This document shows positions 27,303-35,691 of a stretch of 64,000 bases of DNA, in pieces. The stretch covers positions 98,515 to 162,514 of the forward strand of contig CAKZPN010000061.1 in assembly GCA_937139335.1 (NCBI GenBank), given 5' to 3'. Every line of letters starts with the position of its first letter. The first letter of the stretch is position 1. The notes under the pieces are model-generated. The model did no database searches and was not told the DNA's origin. It saw only the letters and a program-made list of their open reading frames with translations. A program made the position numbers and the translations under genes. This DNA comes from an uncultured Roseicyclus sp. Lineage in GTDB: Bacteria; Pseudomonadota; Alphaproteobacteria; Rhodobacterales; Rhodobacteraceae.

Positions 27303-28046
27303 ATGATGGAGCTCCTGCCCGAGGGCCTGTCGCTCGCCGCCTTCTGGGCGGTGGTCGCCGGCAGCTTCGTCGCCTCCTTCATCACCGCCGCCTTCGGGAT
27401 CGGCGGGGGCGCGGTGATGCTGGCCATCATGGCGATCCTGCTGCCGCCCGCCGCCCTCATCCCGGTACATGGCGTGGTGCAGTTCGGCTCGAATGCCGGG
27501 CGCATGGCGCTGCTGATCCGGTCGGTGTTCTGGAAGGCGCTGCCGTGGTTCGCCGCCGGCTCGGTCGTCGGGGCGGCGCTCGGCGGCGCGCTGGTTGTGG
27601 AGCTGCCGCCGCAGTTCGTGCAGATCGGCGTGGGCGGCTTCGTCATCTACACGGTTCTTGCGCGCCCGCCGAAGTGGCTCAGCCGCTGGCCGGTGATCGG
27701 CGGGCTGGTGTCGAGCTTCCTCACCATGTTTTTCGGGGCGACCGGGCTTTTCGTGGCAAGCTTCACCAAGTCGCTCGCCCTCCCGCGCCACGGCCATGTC
27801 GCGACCCATGCCGCGCTGATGACGGTGCAGCACTGTCTGAAGATCGTGGTCTTCGGGCTGCTGGGCTTTGCCTTCGGACCGTGGCTCGCCGCGATTGCGG
27901 CGATGATCCTCGCCGGATTGCTGGGCACCTGGGCCGGCGGACTTATCCTGAACCGGCTGACCGACACCAATTTCAAGGGCGTTCTGGATGTGCTTTTGGT
28001 GGTGATTGCGGTGCGGTTGATCTGGGGTGGGGTGAGTGCGCTTTGA
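27303..28046 (+). CDS. TSUP-family (TauE/SafE) membrane exporter
   Basis: About 247 residues from the ATG at 27303 (MMELLPEG). Seven to eight predicted transmembrane helices. FGIGGGAVMLAIMAILLPP near 33-51 and its repeat FFGATGLFVASFTKSLALPR near 143-162 are the two TSUP half-repeats. The family moves organic or sulfur-containing anions such as sulfite, sulfoacetate or taurine. A role in anion export from the catabolic island is an inference. Divergent from the RraA-like gene. Confidence 0.85.
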   Translation: MMELLPEGLSLAAFWAVVAGSFVASFITAAFGIGGGAVMLAIMAILLPPAALIPVHGVVQFGSNAGRMALLIRSVFWKALPWFAAGSVVGAALGGALVVELPPQFVQIGVGGFVIYTVLARPPKWLSRWPVIGGLVSSFLTMFFGATGLFVASFTKSLALPRHGHVATHAALMTVQHCLKIVVFGLLGFAFGPWLAAIAAMILAGLLGTWAGGLILNRLTDTNFKGVLDVLLVVIAVRLIWGGVSAL

Positions 28047-28149
28047 GGGCGACTGTAGCCAGAACTTATTGAAACTGCCGCGCTTCAAATTTGCGGGGAC
28101 ACCGCCCGCGTGAGAGGATGCGCCGGACATTTCCGGAGGAGACCTTGCC

Positions 28150-28881
28150 ATGACCGCCCCCAAGACCGCCCTGATCATCTCTGCCCACGCCGCCGATTTC
28201 GTCTGGCGCTGCGGCGGTGCGATCGCGCTGCATGCCGAGATGGGCTACGAGGTCACCGTCGCCTGCATGTCCTTCGGTGAGCGGGGCGAAAGCGCGAGGC
28301 TGTGGAAGGAAGGCAAGACGCTGGACGAGGTCAAGGCGCTGCGGCGGGCCGAGGCCGAGGCGGCGGCCGAGGTGCTGGGCGTGCACCGGCTGGAGTGCTT
28401 CGACCTGGGCGATTACCCGCTGCACCTGGAGCGCGAGGACAAGTATCGCCTCGTCGACCTGCTGCGGGCGGTGCAGCCTTGCTGGATGATGAGCCACAGC
28501 AAGTATGACCCCTACAACACCGACCACATGTACATGACCGAGGTTGCGCTGGAGGCGCGGATGATCGCGCAGGCCTGGGGTCACAACCCCGGCGAGAAGG
28601 TGCTGGGCGCGCCGCAGCTCTACCTCTTCGAACCGCACCAGACCGAGCAGATGGGCTGGAAGCCGGACCTGTTCCTCGACATCACGCCGGTCTGGGACAA
28701 GAAGCGCGCCGCGATGGAGCACATGAACGGGCAGGTGCATCTTTGGGATTATTATACAAGAGTGGCGCAGCAGCGCGCCAACCACTTCAAACGCAACTCC
28801 GGCGGGCAGTCCGGCGGGCGCGATTGCAAATATGCGGAAGGATTCCAGTCGGTCTTCCCCCGCACCGTAGATGAACTATGA
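28150..28881 (+). CDS. galB: 4-oxalomesaconate hydratase
   Basis: 243 residues of the LmbE/PIG-L fold. The first metal motif reads SAHAADFVWRCGGAIALHAE, where GalB has the ADFVWR variant instead of the HPDDE of deacetylases. SHSKYDPYNTDHMYMTE at about 117-133 carries the remaining His ligands. GalB hydrates 4-oxalomesaconate to 4-carboxy-4-hydroxy-2-oxoadipate. GGAGGAG upstream of the ATG gives a strong ribosome-binding site. The aldolase gene follows after 22 bp, the next step in the pathway. Confidence 0.88.
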   Translation: MTAPKTALIISAHAADFVWRCGGAIALHAEMGYEVTVACMSFGERGESARLWKEGKTLDEVKALRRAEAEAAAEVLGVHRLECFDLGDYPLHLEREDKYRLVDLLRAVQPCWMMSHSKYDPYNTDHMYMTEVALEARMIAQAWGHNPGEKVLGAPQLYLFEPHQTEQMGWKPDLFLDITPVWDKKRAAMEHMNGQVHLWDYYTRVAQQRANHFKRNSGGQSGGRDCKYAEGFQSVFPRTVDEL

Positions 28882-28903
28882 CCGCCGAAAGGGAGGATAG
28901 CGC

Positions 28904-29575
28904 ATGAGCGTCGTCGTGCAGAAGATCGAACGGGCCGACCCGAAAGTAATTGCCGAACTGGGTGCGGCGGGCGTCGCCACGGTGCACGAAGCTCAGGGGC
29001 GGAGCGGGCTGATGTCGGCGAAGATGCGGCCGATCCAGATGGATGCGGCCATCGCCGGAAGCGCGGTGACGGTCTCGGCGACACCCGGCGACAATTGGAT
29101 GATCCATGTCGCCATCGAGCAGTTGCACGAGGGCGATATCCTCGTGGTGGCGCCCACCGCGCCTTGCGACATGGGCTATTTCGGCGACCTGCTGGCGACC
29201 TCGGCGATGGCGCGGGGCTGCCGGGCGCTGGTGATCGACGCGGGCGTGCGCGATCTGCGCGACCTGCGGGCGATGGGCTTTCTGGTCTGGTCCACGGCCG
29301 TCAGCGCGCAGGGCACGATCAAGGAGACGCTGGGCAGCGTGAACGTGCCGGTGGTCTGCGCGGGCGCGGCGGTGAACCCCGGCGACATCATCCTGGCCGA
29401 TGACGACGGCGTCTGCGTCGTGCCGCGTGCGGAGGCGGACATGGTGCTGGCCGCCGCGCAGAAACGGCTCGCCTCGGAAGAGGACAAGCGCGCGCGGCTG
29501 GCGGCGGGAGAGCTGGGCATCGACATGTCCGGGATGCGCGAGGCGCTGGCGAAGAAGGGGCTGCGCTATGTCTGA
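28904..29575 (+). CDS. ligK: 4-carboxy-4-hydroxy-2-oxoadipate (CHA) aldolase
   Basis: 223 residues, class II pyruvate aldolase of the RraA-like superfamily. Conserved block [13 protein letters not shown] then [15 protein letters not shown] at about 96-125 includes the Arg and Asp that bind pyruvate and the divalent metal. [16 protein letters not shown] is also typical, and the C-terminal helix [15 protein letters not shown] is characteristic of HMG/CHA aldolases. It would cleave CHA to pyruvate and oxaloacetate directly after GalB. The length matches LigK/GalC (about 225-230). Confidence 0.88.
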   Translation: MSVVVQKIERADPKVIAELGAAGVATVHEAQGRSGLMSAKMRPIQMDAAIAGSAVTVSATPGDNWMIHVAIEQLHEGDILVVAPTAPCDMGYFGDLLATSAMARGCRALVIDAGVRDLRDLRAMGFLVWSTAVSAQGTIKETLGSVNVPVVCAGAAVNPGDIILADDDGVCVVPRAEADMVLAAAQKRLASEEDKRARLAAGELGIDMSGMREALAKKGLRYV

Positions 29576-29604
29576 AACTTATCGGACCGGGGCGGGCACA
29601 GGCG

Positions 29605-29634
29605 GTACACAGTGCGTACACAGCCCGTACACAG
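29605..29634. repeat. Three GTACACAG iterons with an 11-bp period
   Basis: GTACACAG begins at 29605, 29616 and 29627, i.e. about one helical turn apart, in the 71-bp spacer between the aldolase and tautomerase genes. It could be a protein-binding array or part of the leader for the next gene. The spacer has no other recognised signal. Confidence 0.5.
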
Positions 29635-29646
29635 GGACGCGCGCCG

Positions 29647-30714
29647 ATGTCTGAGGGCATTCCCTGTCTCTGGATGCGCGGCGGCACCTCGAAGGGGGCT
29701 TATTTCCGTGCCTCCGACCTGCCCGGCGACCGCGCGGCCATCGACGACCTGCTGCTCAGGATCATGGGCGCGCCCGACCCGCGCCAGATCGACGGGATCG
29801 GGGGCGCGGACCCGCTGACGTCGAAGGTCGCGATCCTGTCGCCGTCGACGCGGGCGGACGCGGATGTCGATTACCTGTTCCTGCAGGTCTATGTCGACCA
29901 GGCGCTGGTGAGCGATGCGCAAGGCTGCGGCAACATCCTGGCGGGCGTCGGCCCCGCCGCGATCGAGCGCGGGATGGTGGCGGCGGTGGAGGGCGAGACG
30001 GCGGTGCGCATCCACATGGTGAACACCGGCGAGGTCGCGGTGGCGCGCGTGGCGACGCCGGGCGGCCGCGTGAGTTACGACGGGCCGGCGCGGATCGACG
30101 GGGTGCCGGGGCATCACGCCGCCGTGCCGCTGATGTTCTCGGGCCTCGAAGGGTCGATGACCGGCGGCGCCATGCTGCCGACCGGGAACACGGTGGACGA
30201 GATCGAGGGCGTCGCCTGCACGCTCATCGACATGGGAATGCCGATCGTGGTGTTGGATGCGGCCGAGCTGGGGATCACCGGGACCGAGACGCGCGAGGCG
30301 CTGGATGGTGATGCCGCCCTGAAGGCGCGGCTGGAGGCGATCCGGCTGAAGGCCGGGGTGCTGATGAACCTGGGCGATGTGACCGACAAGAGCGTGCCGA
30401 AGATGACGCTGGTCTCGCCCCCGCAGGCGGGTGGCGTGATCTCGACCCGAAGCTTCATTCCGCACCGCTGCCACGCCACCATCGGCGTCTTCGCCGCCGT
30501 CAGTGTCGCCTCGGCCTGCGTGCTGCCCGAGGGGCCGGCGGCACGGCTGGCGGTGTTGCCGGGGGACGGGATCTTTCGCGTGGAGCATCCGTCCGGCGCC
30601 GCCGAGGTGATGATCGAGCAGGGGGACGACGGCCGCGTGGTCGCCGCGGGCACGGTACGGACGGCGCGCAAGCTGATGGACGGGCTGGTGTTCCCGGCAC
30701 CGCCGCGCGACTAG
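29647..30714 (+). CDS. galD: 4-oxalomesaconate tautomerase (GalD), copy B
   Basis: 355 residues. IPCLWMRGGTSKGAYF at the N-terminus, RQIDGIGGADPLTSKVAI near 42-59 and CGNILAGVGPAAIERGMV near 94-111 match GalD-type tautomerases closely. The linked delta-isomerase LigU belongs to the same fold. Placed after GalB and LigK, this copy very likely supplies the correct isomer of 4-oxalomesaconate. Its TAG stop shares the palindrome CTAG (30711-30714) with the stop of the convergent LysR gene. Confidence 0.88.
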   Translation: MSEGIPCLWMRGGTSKGAYFRASDLPGDRAAIDDLLLRIMGAPDPRQIDGIGGADPLTSKVAILSPSTRADADVDYLFLQVYVDQALVSDAQGCGNILAGVGPAAIERGMVAAVEGETAVRIHMVNTGEVAVARVATPGGRVSYDGPARIDGVPGHHAAVPLMFSGLEGSMTGGAMLPTGNTVDEIEGVACTLIDMGMPIVVLDAAELGITGTETREALDGDAALKARLEAIRLKAGVLMNLGDVTDKSVPKMTLVSPPQAGGVISTRSFIPHRCHATIGVFAAVSVASACVLPEGPAARLAVLPGDGIFRVEHPSGAAEVMIEQGDDGRVVAAGTVRTARKLMDGLVFPAPPRD

Positions 30715-31670
30715 CCGGCCCGTCGCGGCGCGCGCCGCTTTGGCCCCGGCGGGCGGCCGAAGCCCTCGCCGGTGCAGGCCAGCGCGATCTGGTCGCGGAG
30801 CCAGGCATGGGCCTGATCCCGCTCGAACCGTCGGTGCCAGATTAGGTGATTGGCGATCGGCGCGACCTCGAGCGGGACGGGGGCCGTCACCAGCGGGAAG
30901 CGGTCGAGGAAATAATCGGCGGTGCGGTGGGTGAAGACGCCGACGAGGTCGGATTGCAGCAGCAGTTCGGGCACGATGGTGAAGCTCATCAGCGTGGCCG
31001 CGATGTTGCGGCGGTGGCCGTGACGTTCCAGCACCGCATCGAAGGCGGCGCGGCGGTCGCCGGTGGAACTGACCACGAGATGCGAGTAGCCGAGGATGTC
31101 GGCGAGCGCCGGGGTGGGGTTGCCATCGACCAGCGGGTGATCGGCGCGGCAGAGGCAGACGAAACGATCCTCGAAGGCGAAGCTGCGCGCGACATGCGGC
31201 GGCGTGGCGTCGAACCAGCCGATGGCAAGGTCGATCTCCTCGGCCTCGATCAGGCGGATGGCATAGGCGCGGTCGGTGGTGCGCAGGTTGATGACGATAC
31301 CGGGCGCGACGCGGCCGAGATGTTCGAGCAGTGGCAGGAACACCGGCAGGTTGAATCGGTCGGGCGCGCCGATGGCGAACTGCGCCTTGGCGGTGGCGGC
31401 GTCGAAGTCGCCGGGCCGCGCGATGCAGGCGCCGGCATCCTGCACGATCTGGCCCACCAGCGGCGCAAGCTCGGCGGCGCGGGGCGTGGGGCTCAGCCCC
31501 TCGGGCGTGCGCACGAGAAGTGGGTCGTCGAGGTGGTCGCGCAGGCGTTTCAGCGCGTTGGAGATCGCGGACTGGGTGCGGCCGAGTCGCTCGCCGGTGC
31601 GGGTCACGCTGCGTTCTTCCAGCAGAACGTGGAGGATGACCAGAAGATTCAGGTCGAAATTCAGAAGCAT
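30711..31670 (-). CDS. LysR-family transcriptional regulator
   Basis: 319 residues. N-terminal winged helix FDLNLLVILHVLLEERSVTR then GRTQSAISNALKRLRDHLDD (about 5-55), and a periplasmic-binding-protein-like effector domain from about 93. The NFDLNLL start is typical of the NodD/NahR/LinR-like branch that controls aromatic catabolism. Divergent from ligI over about 108 bp containing two LysR-type dyads, so it probably activates ligI and the TRAP genes in response to a pathway intermediate. The basic C-terminus (PKRRAPRRAG) is unusual. Confidence 0.9.
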   Translation of the reverse strand: MLLNFDLNLLVILHVLLEERSVTRTGERLGRTQSAISNALKRLRDHLDDPLLVRTPEGLSPTPRAAELAPLVGQIVQDAGACIARPGDFDAATAKAQFAIGAPDRFNLPVFLPLLEHLGRVAPGIVINLRTTDRAYAIRLIEAEEIDLAIGWFDATPPHVARSFAFEDRFVCLCRADHPLVDGNPTPALADILGYSHLVVSSTGDRRAAFDAVLERHGHRRNIAATLMSFTIVPELLLQSDLVGVFTHRTADYFLDRFPLVTAPVPLEVAPIANHLIWHRRFERDQAHAWLRDQIALACTGEGFGRPPGPKRRAPRRAG

Positions 31671-31682
31671 TTCAGGGCCTTC

Positions 31683-31729
31683 ATCATTTGGAATGATTGT
31701 CTAGAACACGAGTATCCATTTCACAAATG
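31683..31729. promoter_or_regulatory. Probable LysR regulator binding sites in the divergent ligI promoter
   Basis: A perfect dyad ATCATT-TGG-AATGAT at 31683-31697 contains a T-N11-A box. A second dyad CATTT-CAC-AAATG lies at 31717-31729, 33 bp centre to centre. This spacing fits a recognition site near the regulator gene and an activation site nearer the ligI start. The downstream ligI ATG is at 31779, with GGGAGG at 31766-31771. Confidence 0.5.
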
Positions 31730-31778
31730 AATTTGGATGGGTCAATCTTCGGGATGGGAGAAAAAGGGAGGGACCAGA

Positions 31779-32711
31779 ATGACCGATACCGGGACCGCTC
31801 GGGACCTGTCCGTGGCCATGACGGCCGCCGATCCGGACTACCTGCCGTTTCACCCGGCGCCGTCGAAGCCTGCCTTCCGGCCGCCCGAGGGTGCGGTCGA
31901 CGCGCATTGCCATGTCTTCGGGCCGGTCGCGACCTTCCCGTTCTCGCCGCGGCGGAAATACACGCCGGTCGATGCGCCGGCGGAGACGCTGTTCGCGCTT
32001 CGCGACCACCTTGGGTTGTCGCGCAACGTGATCGTGCAGGCGACCTGCCACGGGTCGGACAACAGCGCGATGCTGGACGCCATCGCGCGGTCGGGCGGGC
32101 GGGCGCGGGGTGTTGCCGTGATCGATGTCGACACGTCGGAGGCGGAGCTTGAACGCCTGCACGCGGGCGGCGTGCGCGGCGTGCGGTTCAACTTTCTCAA
32201 GCGGCTGGTGGGGGATGCGCCCAAGGGCGACTACATCCGCATCGCCGAGCGGATCGCGGCGCTGGGCTGGCACATCGTGGTCTATTTCGAGAGCCACGAG
32301 TTGGCCGACCTGGAGCCGTTCATCACCAGCCTGCCGGGCACCATCGTGATCGACCACATGGGCCGGCCCGAGGTGGAAGACGGGCTGGACGGCGCGGGGT
32401 TTGCCGCCGTGCAGCGGTTGATGGCGTCTGACCCGCGGTTCTGGATCAAGGTCTCCTGTCCCGAGCGGCTGACCGTGGCGGGGCCGCCTTACGACGACGT
32501 GGTGCCCTTTGCGCGGCGGCTGGTCGAGAGCTTTCCCGACCGCGTGCTCTGGGGCACCGACTGGCCACATCCGAACATGAAGAGCCACGTGCCCGACGAG
32601 GGGCATCTGGTCGACATGATCCCGCTGATCGCGCCGACCGAGGACCTGCAGCGCCGGTTGCTGATCGACAACCCGATGCGGCTCTACTGGCCGGAGGAGG
32701 AGGGGGCATGA
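31779..32711 (+). CDS. ligI: 2-pyrone-4,6-dicarboxylate (PDC) lactonase
   Basis: 310 residues, amidohydrolase-superfamily TIM barrel. The HxH motif is in AVDAHCHVFGPV near residues 38-48. VIVQATCHGSDN, IVIDHMGRPEV near 190 and WGTDWPHPN near 258, with the catalytic Asp, are all LigI hallmarks. It hydrolyses the lactone PDC to 4-oxalomesaconate without needing a metal. The ATG at 31779 is chosen over one at 31737 because GGGAGG precedes it. The stop overlaps the TRAP permease ATG. Confidence 0.92.
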   Translation: MTDTGTARDLSVAMTAADPDYLPFHPAPSKPAFRPPEGAVDAHCHVFGPVATFPFSPRRKYTPVDAPAETLFALRDHLGLSRNVIVQATCHGSDNSAMLDAIARSGGRARGVAVIDVDTSEAELERLHAGGVRGVRFNFLKRLVGDAPKGDYIRIAERIAALGWHIVVYFESHELADLEPFITSLPGTIVIDHMGRPEVEDGLDGAGFAAVQRLMASDPRFWIKVSCPERLTVAGPPYDDVVPFARRLVESFPDRVLWGTDWPHPNMKSHVPDEGHLVDMIPLIAPTEDLQRRLLIDNPMRLYWPEEEGA

Positions 32712-34624
32712 GCGAGGCCACCCTGCCGTCGCGCCTGGTCGGATGGACCATCGCCGGGCTCGCCACGCTGATGTGCGTGGCCTGCATCTTGTGGAACCTC
32801 GAGGTGCACACGCGGCTGGGCTTTGCGTTGTTGCGCCAGCAATACATGGCGCTGCAACTGGGCCTGACGCTGGCCATCGCCTTTTTGCGCTACGGGCCGG
32901 GGGGCGGCGTGGTGGCGCGGCCGAACATCCTCGACTTCGCCTTCGCCGTGACCTGCCTTTGCGTCCTGCTCTACGCGGCGTGGGATTTCGTCTGGCTGCT
33001 TCGCGAGCAATTCTACAGGCCGTGGCAGATCACGCTGGTGGGCGCGGTCGTGGTGCTGGGCGTGATGGAGGGCATTCGCCGCCGCGCGGGCATGATGCTG
33101 TTTTCGATCGTCGCGGTGTTCCTCGTCTACGCGCTGGTAGCGGACCGGGTGCCGGGGCGGCTGATCGGGCAGGAACTGTCGCCGCAGCGGCTGGTGGATT
33201 ACGTGGGCTTCGACAGCTCGGCGGTGTTTTCCTCGCCGCTGGCCGTCGGCACGATCACCGTTCTGCTCTTCGTCTTCTTCGGCCAGTTGCTGTTCGCGGC
33301 GGGCGGCGGGGCGTTCTTCACCGACCTCGCGATGGCGGCGACGGGGCGGGCGCGCGGCGGGTCGGCCAAGATCGCGGTCGTCGGCTCGGCGCTGTTCGGG
33401 TCGATCTCGGGCTCGGCGGTGTCGAACGTGGCCACGACGGGCGTCATCACAATCCCGCTGATGCAGCGCGGCGGCTACAAGAAGGAGGACGCCGGCGCGA
33501 TCGAAGCGGTCGCTTCGACCGGCGGGCAGCTGACGCCGCCGATCATGGGGGCCGCGGCCTTCCTGATGGCCGAGTTCCTCGACATTCCCTATGCCACGGT
33601 CGCCGCCGCCGCGCTGGTGCCGGCGGCGCTGTTCTACCTCGGCGCCTTCATGCAGGTGGACCTGATCGCCGCCCGCGACAACATCGCGGCGCCCGAGAAT
33701 GCGGACCTGACGGTGCGCCGGGTGCTGGCGAAGGGCTGGCATTTCCTGATCCCCTTCGCGGTGCTGCTCTACGCGCTCTTCGGGATGCGGCTGGACCCGG
33801 AGGATGCGGCGCTGCTGGCATCGCTGGCCATCGCCGCGGCGGGGTTCCTGCGCGGCTATGACGGCACGCGGCTGAGCCTGAAGACGCTGGGCGCGGTGTT
33901 CGTGGACACCGGCACGTCGATGGTGGACCTGATCCTCGTGGTTGCGGCGGCGGGTTTCGTCATCGGGGTGCTGAACGTCACCGGCCTCGGCTTTGCACTG
34001 ACGCTGGTGCTGGTCGACGCGGTGGGGTCGAGCCTGTTCCTGCTTCTGATGATCTCGGCAGTGGTCTGCATCATCCTCGGCATGGGGATGCCGACCTCGG
34101 GGGTTTACGTGCTGCTGGCAAGCCTCGTCGCGCCGTCGCTGGTCGAGGCGGGGGTGACGCCGATCGCGGCGCATCTGTTCATTCTCTACTTCGGCATGAT
34201 GTCGATGATCACGCCGCCGGTGGCGCTGGCGGCCTTCGCGGCGGCGGCGATTTCCAAGGCGAGCCCGATGCGCACGGGGCTGGCGGCGATGCGGATCGGC
34301 TGGGCCGCGTTCATCCTGCCCTTCGCCTTCGTGGCGACGCCGGCGCTGCTGTTCCAGGGCACCGTGCCCGAGGTGCTGACGGCGGCCGCGCTGACCGCCG
34401 TGGGGGTCACGGGCGTGACGGCGGGGATCGTCGGCCAGTGGGGCCGGGCGCTGGGCCCGATTGCGCGGCTCGGTTTCGTCGCGCTGGGCGCGCTGGCGCT
34501 GCCGCTGGGCTTCATCGACATCGGCGCCTTCGTTCATGTCGGCGCGGCGGTGGCGCTGATCGCGCTTGCCACCGCATTTCTCGTACTCGGGTCCGCAAGG
34601 GCCGAAACTGACCGGCTCACTTGA
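32708..34624 (+). CDS. TRAP transporter fused 4TM/12TM permease (TAXI type)
   Basis: 638 residues, about 16-17 membrane helices. An N-terminal four-helix DctQ-like part is joined to a DctM-like part. SAVSNVATTGVITIPLMQRGGYKKEDAGAIEAVASTGGQL in the middle (about 237-276) and GMGMPTSGVYVLLASLVAPSL near 458-478 are the substrate-site motifs of fused TRAP permeases. It works with the TAXI binding protein encoded 34 bp downstream, driven by an ion gradient. Overlap with ligI (ATGA) suggests that PDC or a related acid is the cargo. Confidence 0.93.
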   Translation: MSEATLPSRLVGWTIAGLATLMCVACILWNLEVHTRLGFALLRQQYMALQLGLTLAIAFLRYGPGGGVVARPNILDFAFAVTCLCVLLYAAWDFVWLLREQFYRPWQITLVGAVVVLGVMEGIRRRAGMMLFSIVAVFLVYALVADRVPGRLIGQELSPQRLVDYVGFDSSAVFSSPLAVGTITVLLFVFFGQLLFAAGGGAFFTDLAMAATGRARGGSAKIAVVGSALFGSISGSAVSNVATTGVITIPLMQRGGYKKEDAGAIEAVASTGGQLTPPIMGAAAFLMAEFLDIPYATVAAAALVPAALFYLGAFMQVDLIAARDNIAAPENADLTVRRVLAKGWHFLIPFAVLLYALFGMRLDPEDAALLASLAIAAAGFLRGYDGTRLSLKTLGAVFVDTGTSMVDLILVVAAAGFVIGVLNVTGLGFALTLVLVDAVGSSLFLLLMISAVVCIILGMGMPTSGVYVLLASLVAPSLVEAGVTPIAAHLFILYFGMMSMITPPVALAAFAAAAISKASPMRTGLAAMRIGWAAFILPFAFVATPALLFQGTVPEVLTAAALTAVGVTGVTAGIVGQWGRALGPIARLGFVALGALALPLGFIDIGAFVHVGAAVALIALATAFLVLGSARAETDRLT

Positions 34625-34658
34625 GGCGGTCGCAGCTATCCGATGGGAGGATAATACC

Positions 34659-35624
34659 ATGAACTACACTGTATTCGCGGCTGCGGGGCTGGGTGCCCTG
34701 GCACTGGCCGGGGCGGCACAGGCGCAGGTCATCTCGATGGCGACCGGCGCGCAGGGCTCGCTCGCCTACAACTCCGGCCAGGCGGTCGCGGTGGTGGCCA
34801 ACGACAACGGGCTGACGGTGCGCACGCAGCCGCTGGTCGGCTACATGCCGCTGCTCAATTCGGGCGAGGTCGCTTTCGGCTACGCCAACGGCGCCGAGGC
34901 GGCCTTTGCCTATACCGGCACCGGCAATTTCGACCGCGAGCACCCGGAGGTGCGGCTGGTCGGCACGATGTTCAACCTGACGACCGGCATCATGGCGCCC
35001 TGCGACCTGGAGCTGCGGACGGTGGACGACCTGGTGGGGCGCAGCGACCTGCGGATCGCGTCGGAATACACCTCGTCCACGATCATTCCGTATTACATCG
35101 AGGGCACGCTGGCGACGGCCGGCCTGAGCTACGACGATTTCGAGCAGGTGCCGGTGTCGAGCTTCGTGGACGGGATCAACGCGCTGGGCGGCGGTCTGGT
35201 CGACATGGCGCTGGTCAGCCTGAACGCGGGCGCGGGTCAGCAGGCGGCGGTGCAGCTGCAGAACCGGGGCGGGCTGTGCTACATCTCGATGAACGACAGC
35301 GACGAGGCCTTTGCCGCCTATACCGAGGTGCTGCCCTCGGGCACGATCCGGACGCTGCCGCAGAACGAGAACATCAACGGGTTGCAGACCTGGGGCGCCA
35401 GCATCGTGGCGGTGCCGTGGATGCTGATGGCCAATGCCGAGGTGGACGAGCAGGTGGTCTATGACCTGATCAGCGTCATCCACCAGAACCAGGAGGCGCT
35501 GGGGGCGGCCTTCGGCTCGTTCAACACCGCCGATTTCTCGGCCATGGCGCCGGAAAACGCGATGCCCTACCATCCGGGCGCGATCCGCTACTATGACGAG
35601 ATCGGCATGTCGGTCGGTCGGTAA
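34659..35624 (+). CDS. TAXI-family TRAP periplasmic binding protein
   Basis: 321 residues. Signal peptide to about 23 (LALAGAAQAQ), then VISMATGAQGSLAYNSGQAVA, the usual TAXI opening with the small-residue-rich ligand loop. VDMALVSLNAGAGQQAAV near 190 and TWGASIVAVPWMLMANAEV near 245 are also typical. The ATG at 34659 follows GGGAGG at 34645-34650. A Rho-independent terminator follows the stop. Confidence 0.9.
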   Translation: MNYTVFAAAGLGALALAGAAQAQVISMATGAQGSLAYNSGQAVAVVANDNGLTVRTQPLVGYMPLLNSGEVAFGYANGAEAAFAYTGTGNFDREHPEVRLVGTMFNLTTGIMAPCDLELRTVDDLVGRSDLRIASEYTSSTIIPYYIEGTLATAGLSYDDFEQVPVSSFVDGINALGGGLVDMALVSLNAGAGQQAAVQLQNRGGLCYISMNDSDEAFAAYTEVLPSGTIRTLPQNENINGLQTWGASIVAVPWMLMANAEVDEQVVYDLISVIHQNQEALGAAFGSFNTADFSAMAPENAMPYHPGAIRYYDEIGMSVGR

Positions 35625-35633
35625 GCAAGGAGG

Positions 35634-35665
35634 GGCCCCGCCGCGACAGCGGGGCCTCGCTTTTT
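35634..35665 (+). terminator. Rho-independent terminator after the TAXI gene
   Basis: GGCCCCGC at 35634-35641, 7-base loop, GCGGGGCC at 35649-35656, then TCGC and five T at 35661-35665. Ten bases past the stop codon. This is the most convincing intrinsic terminator in the window. Confidence 0.85.
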
Positions 35666-35691
35666 CAGGACACAGGAACGGGAAACGCGCG

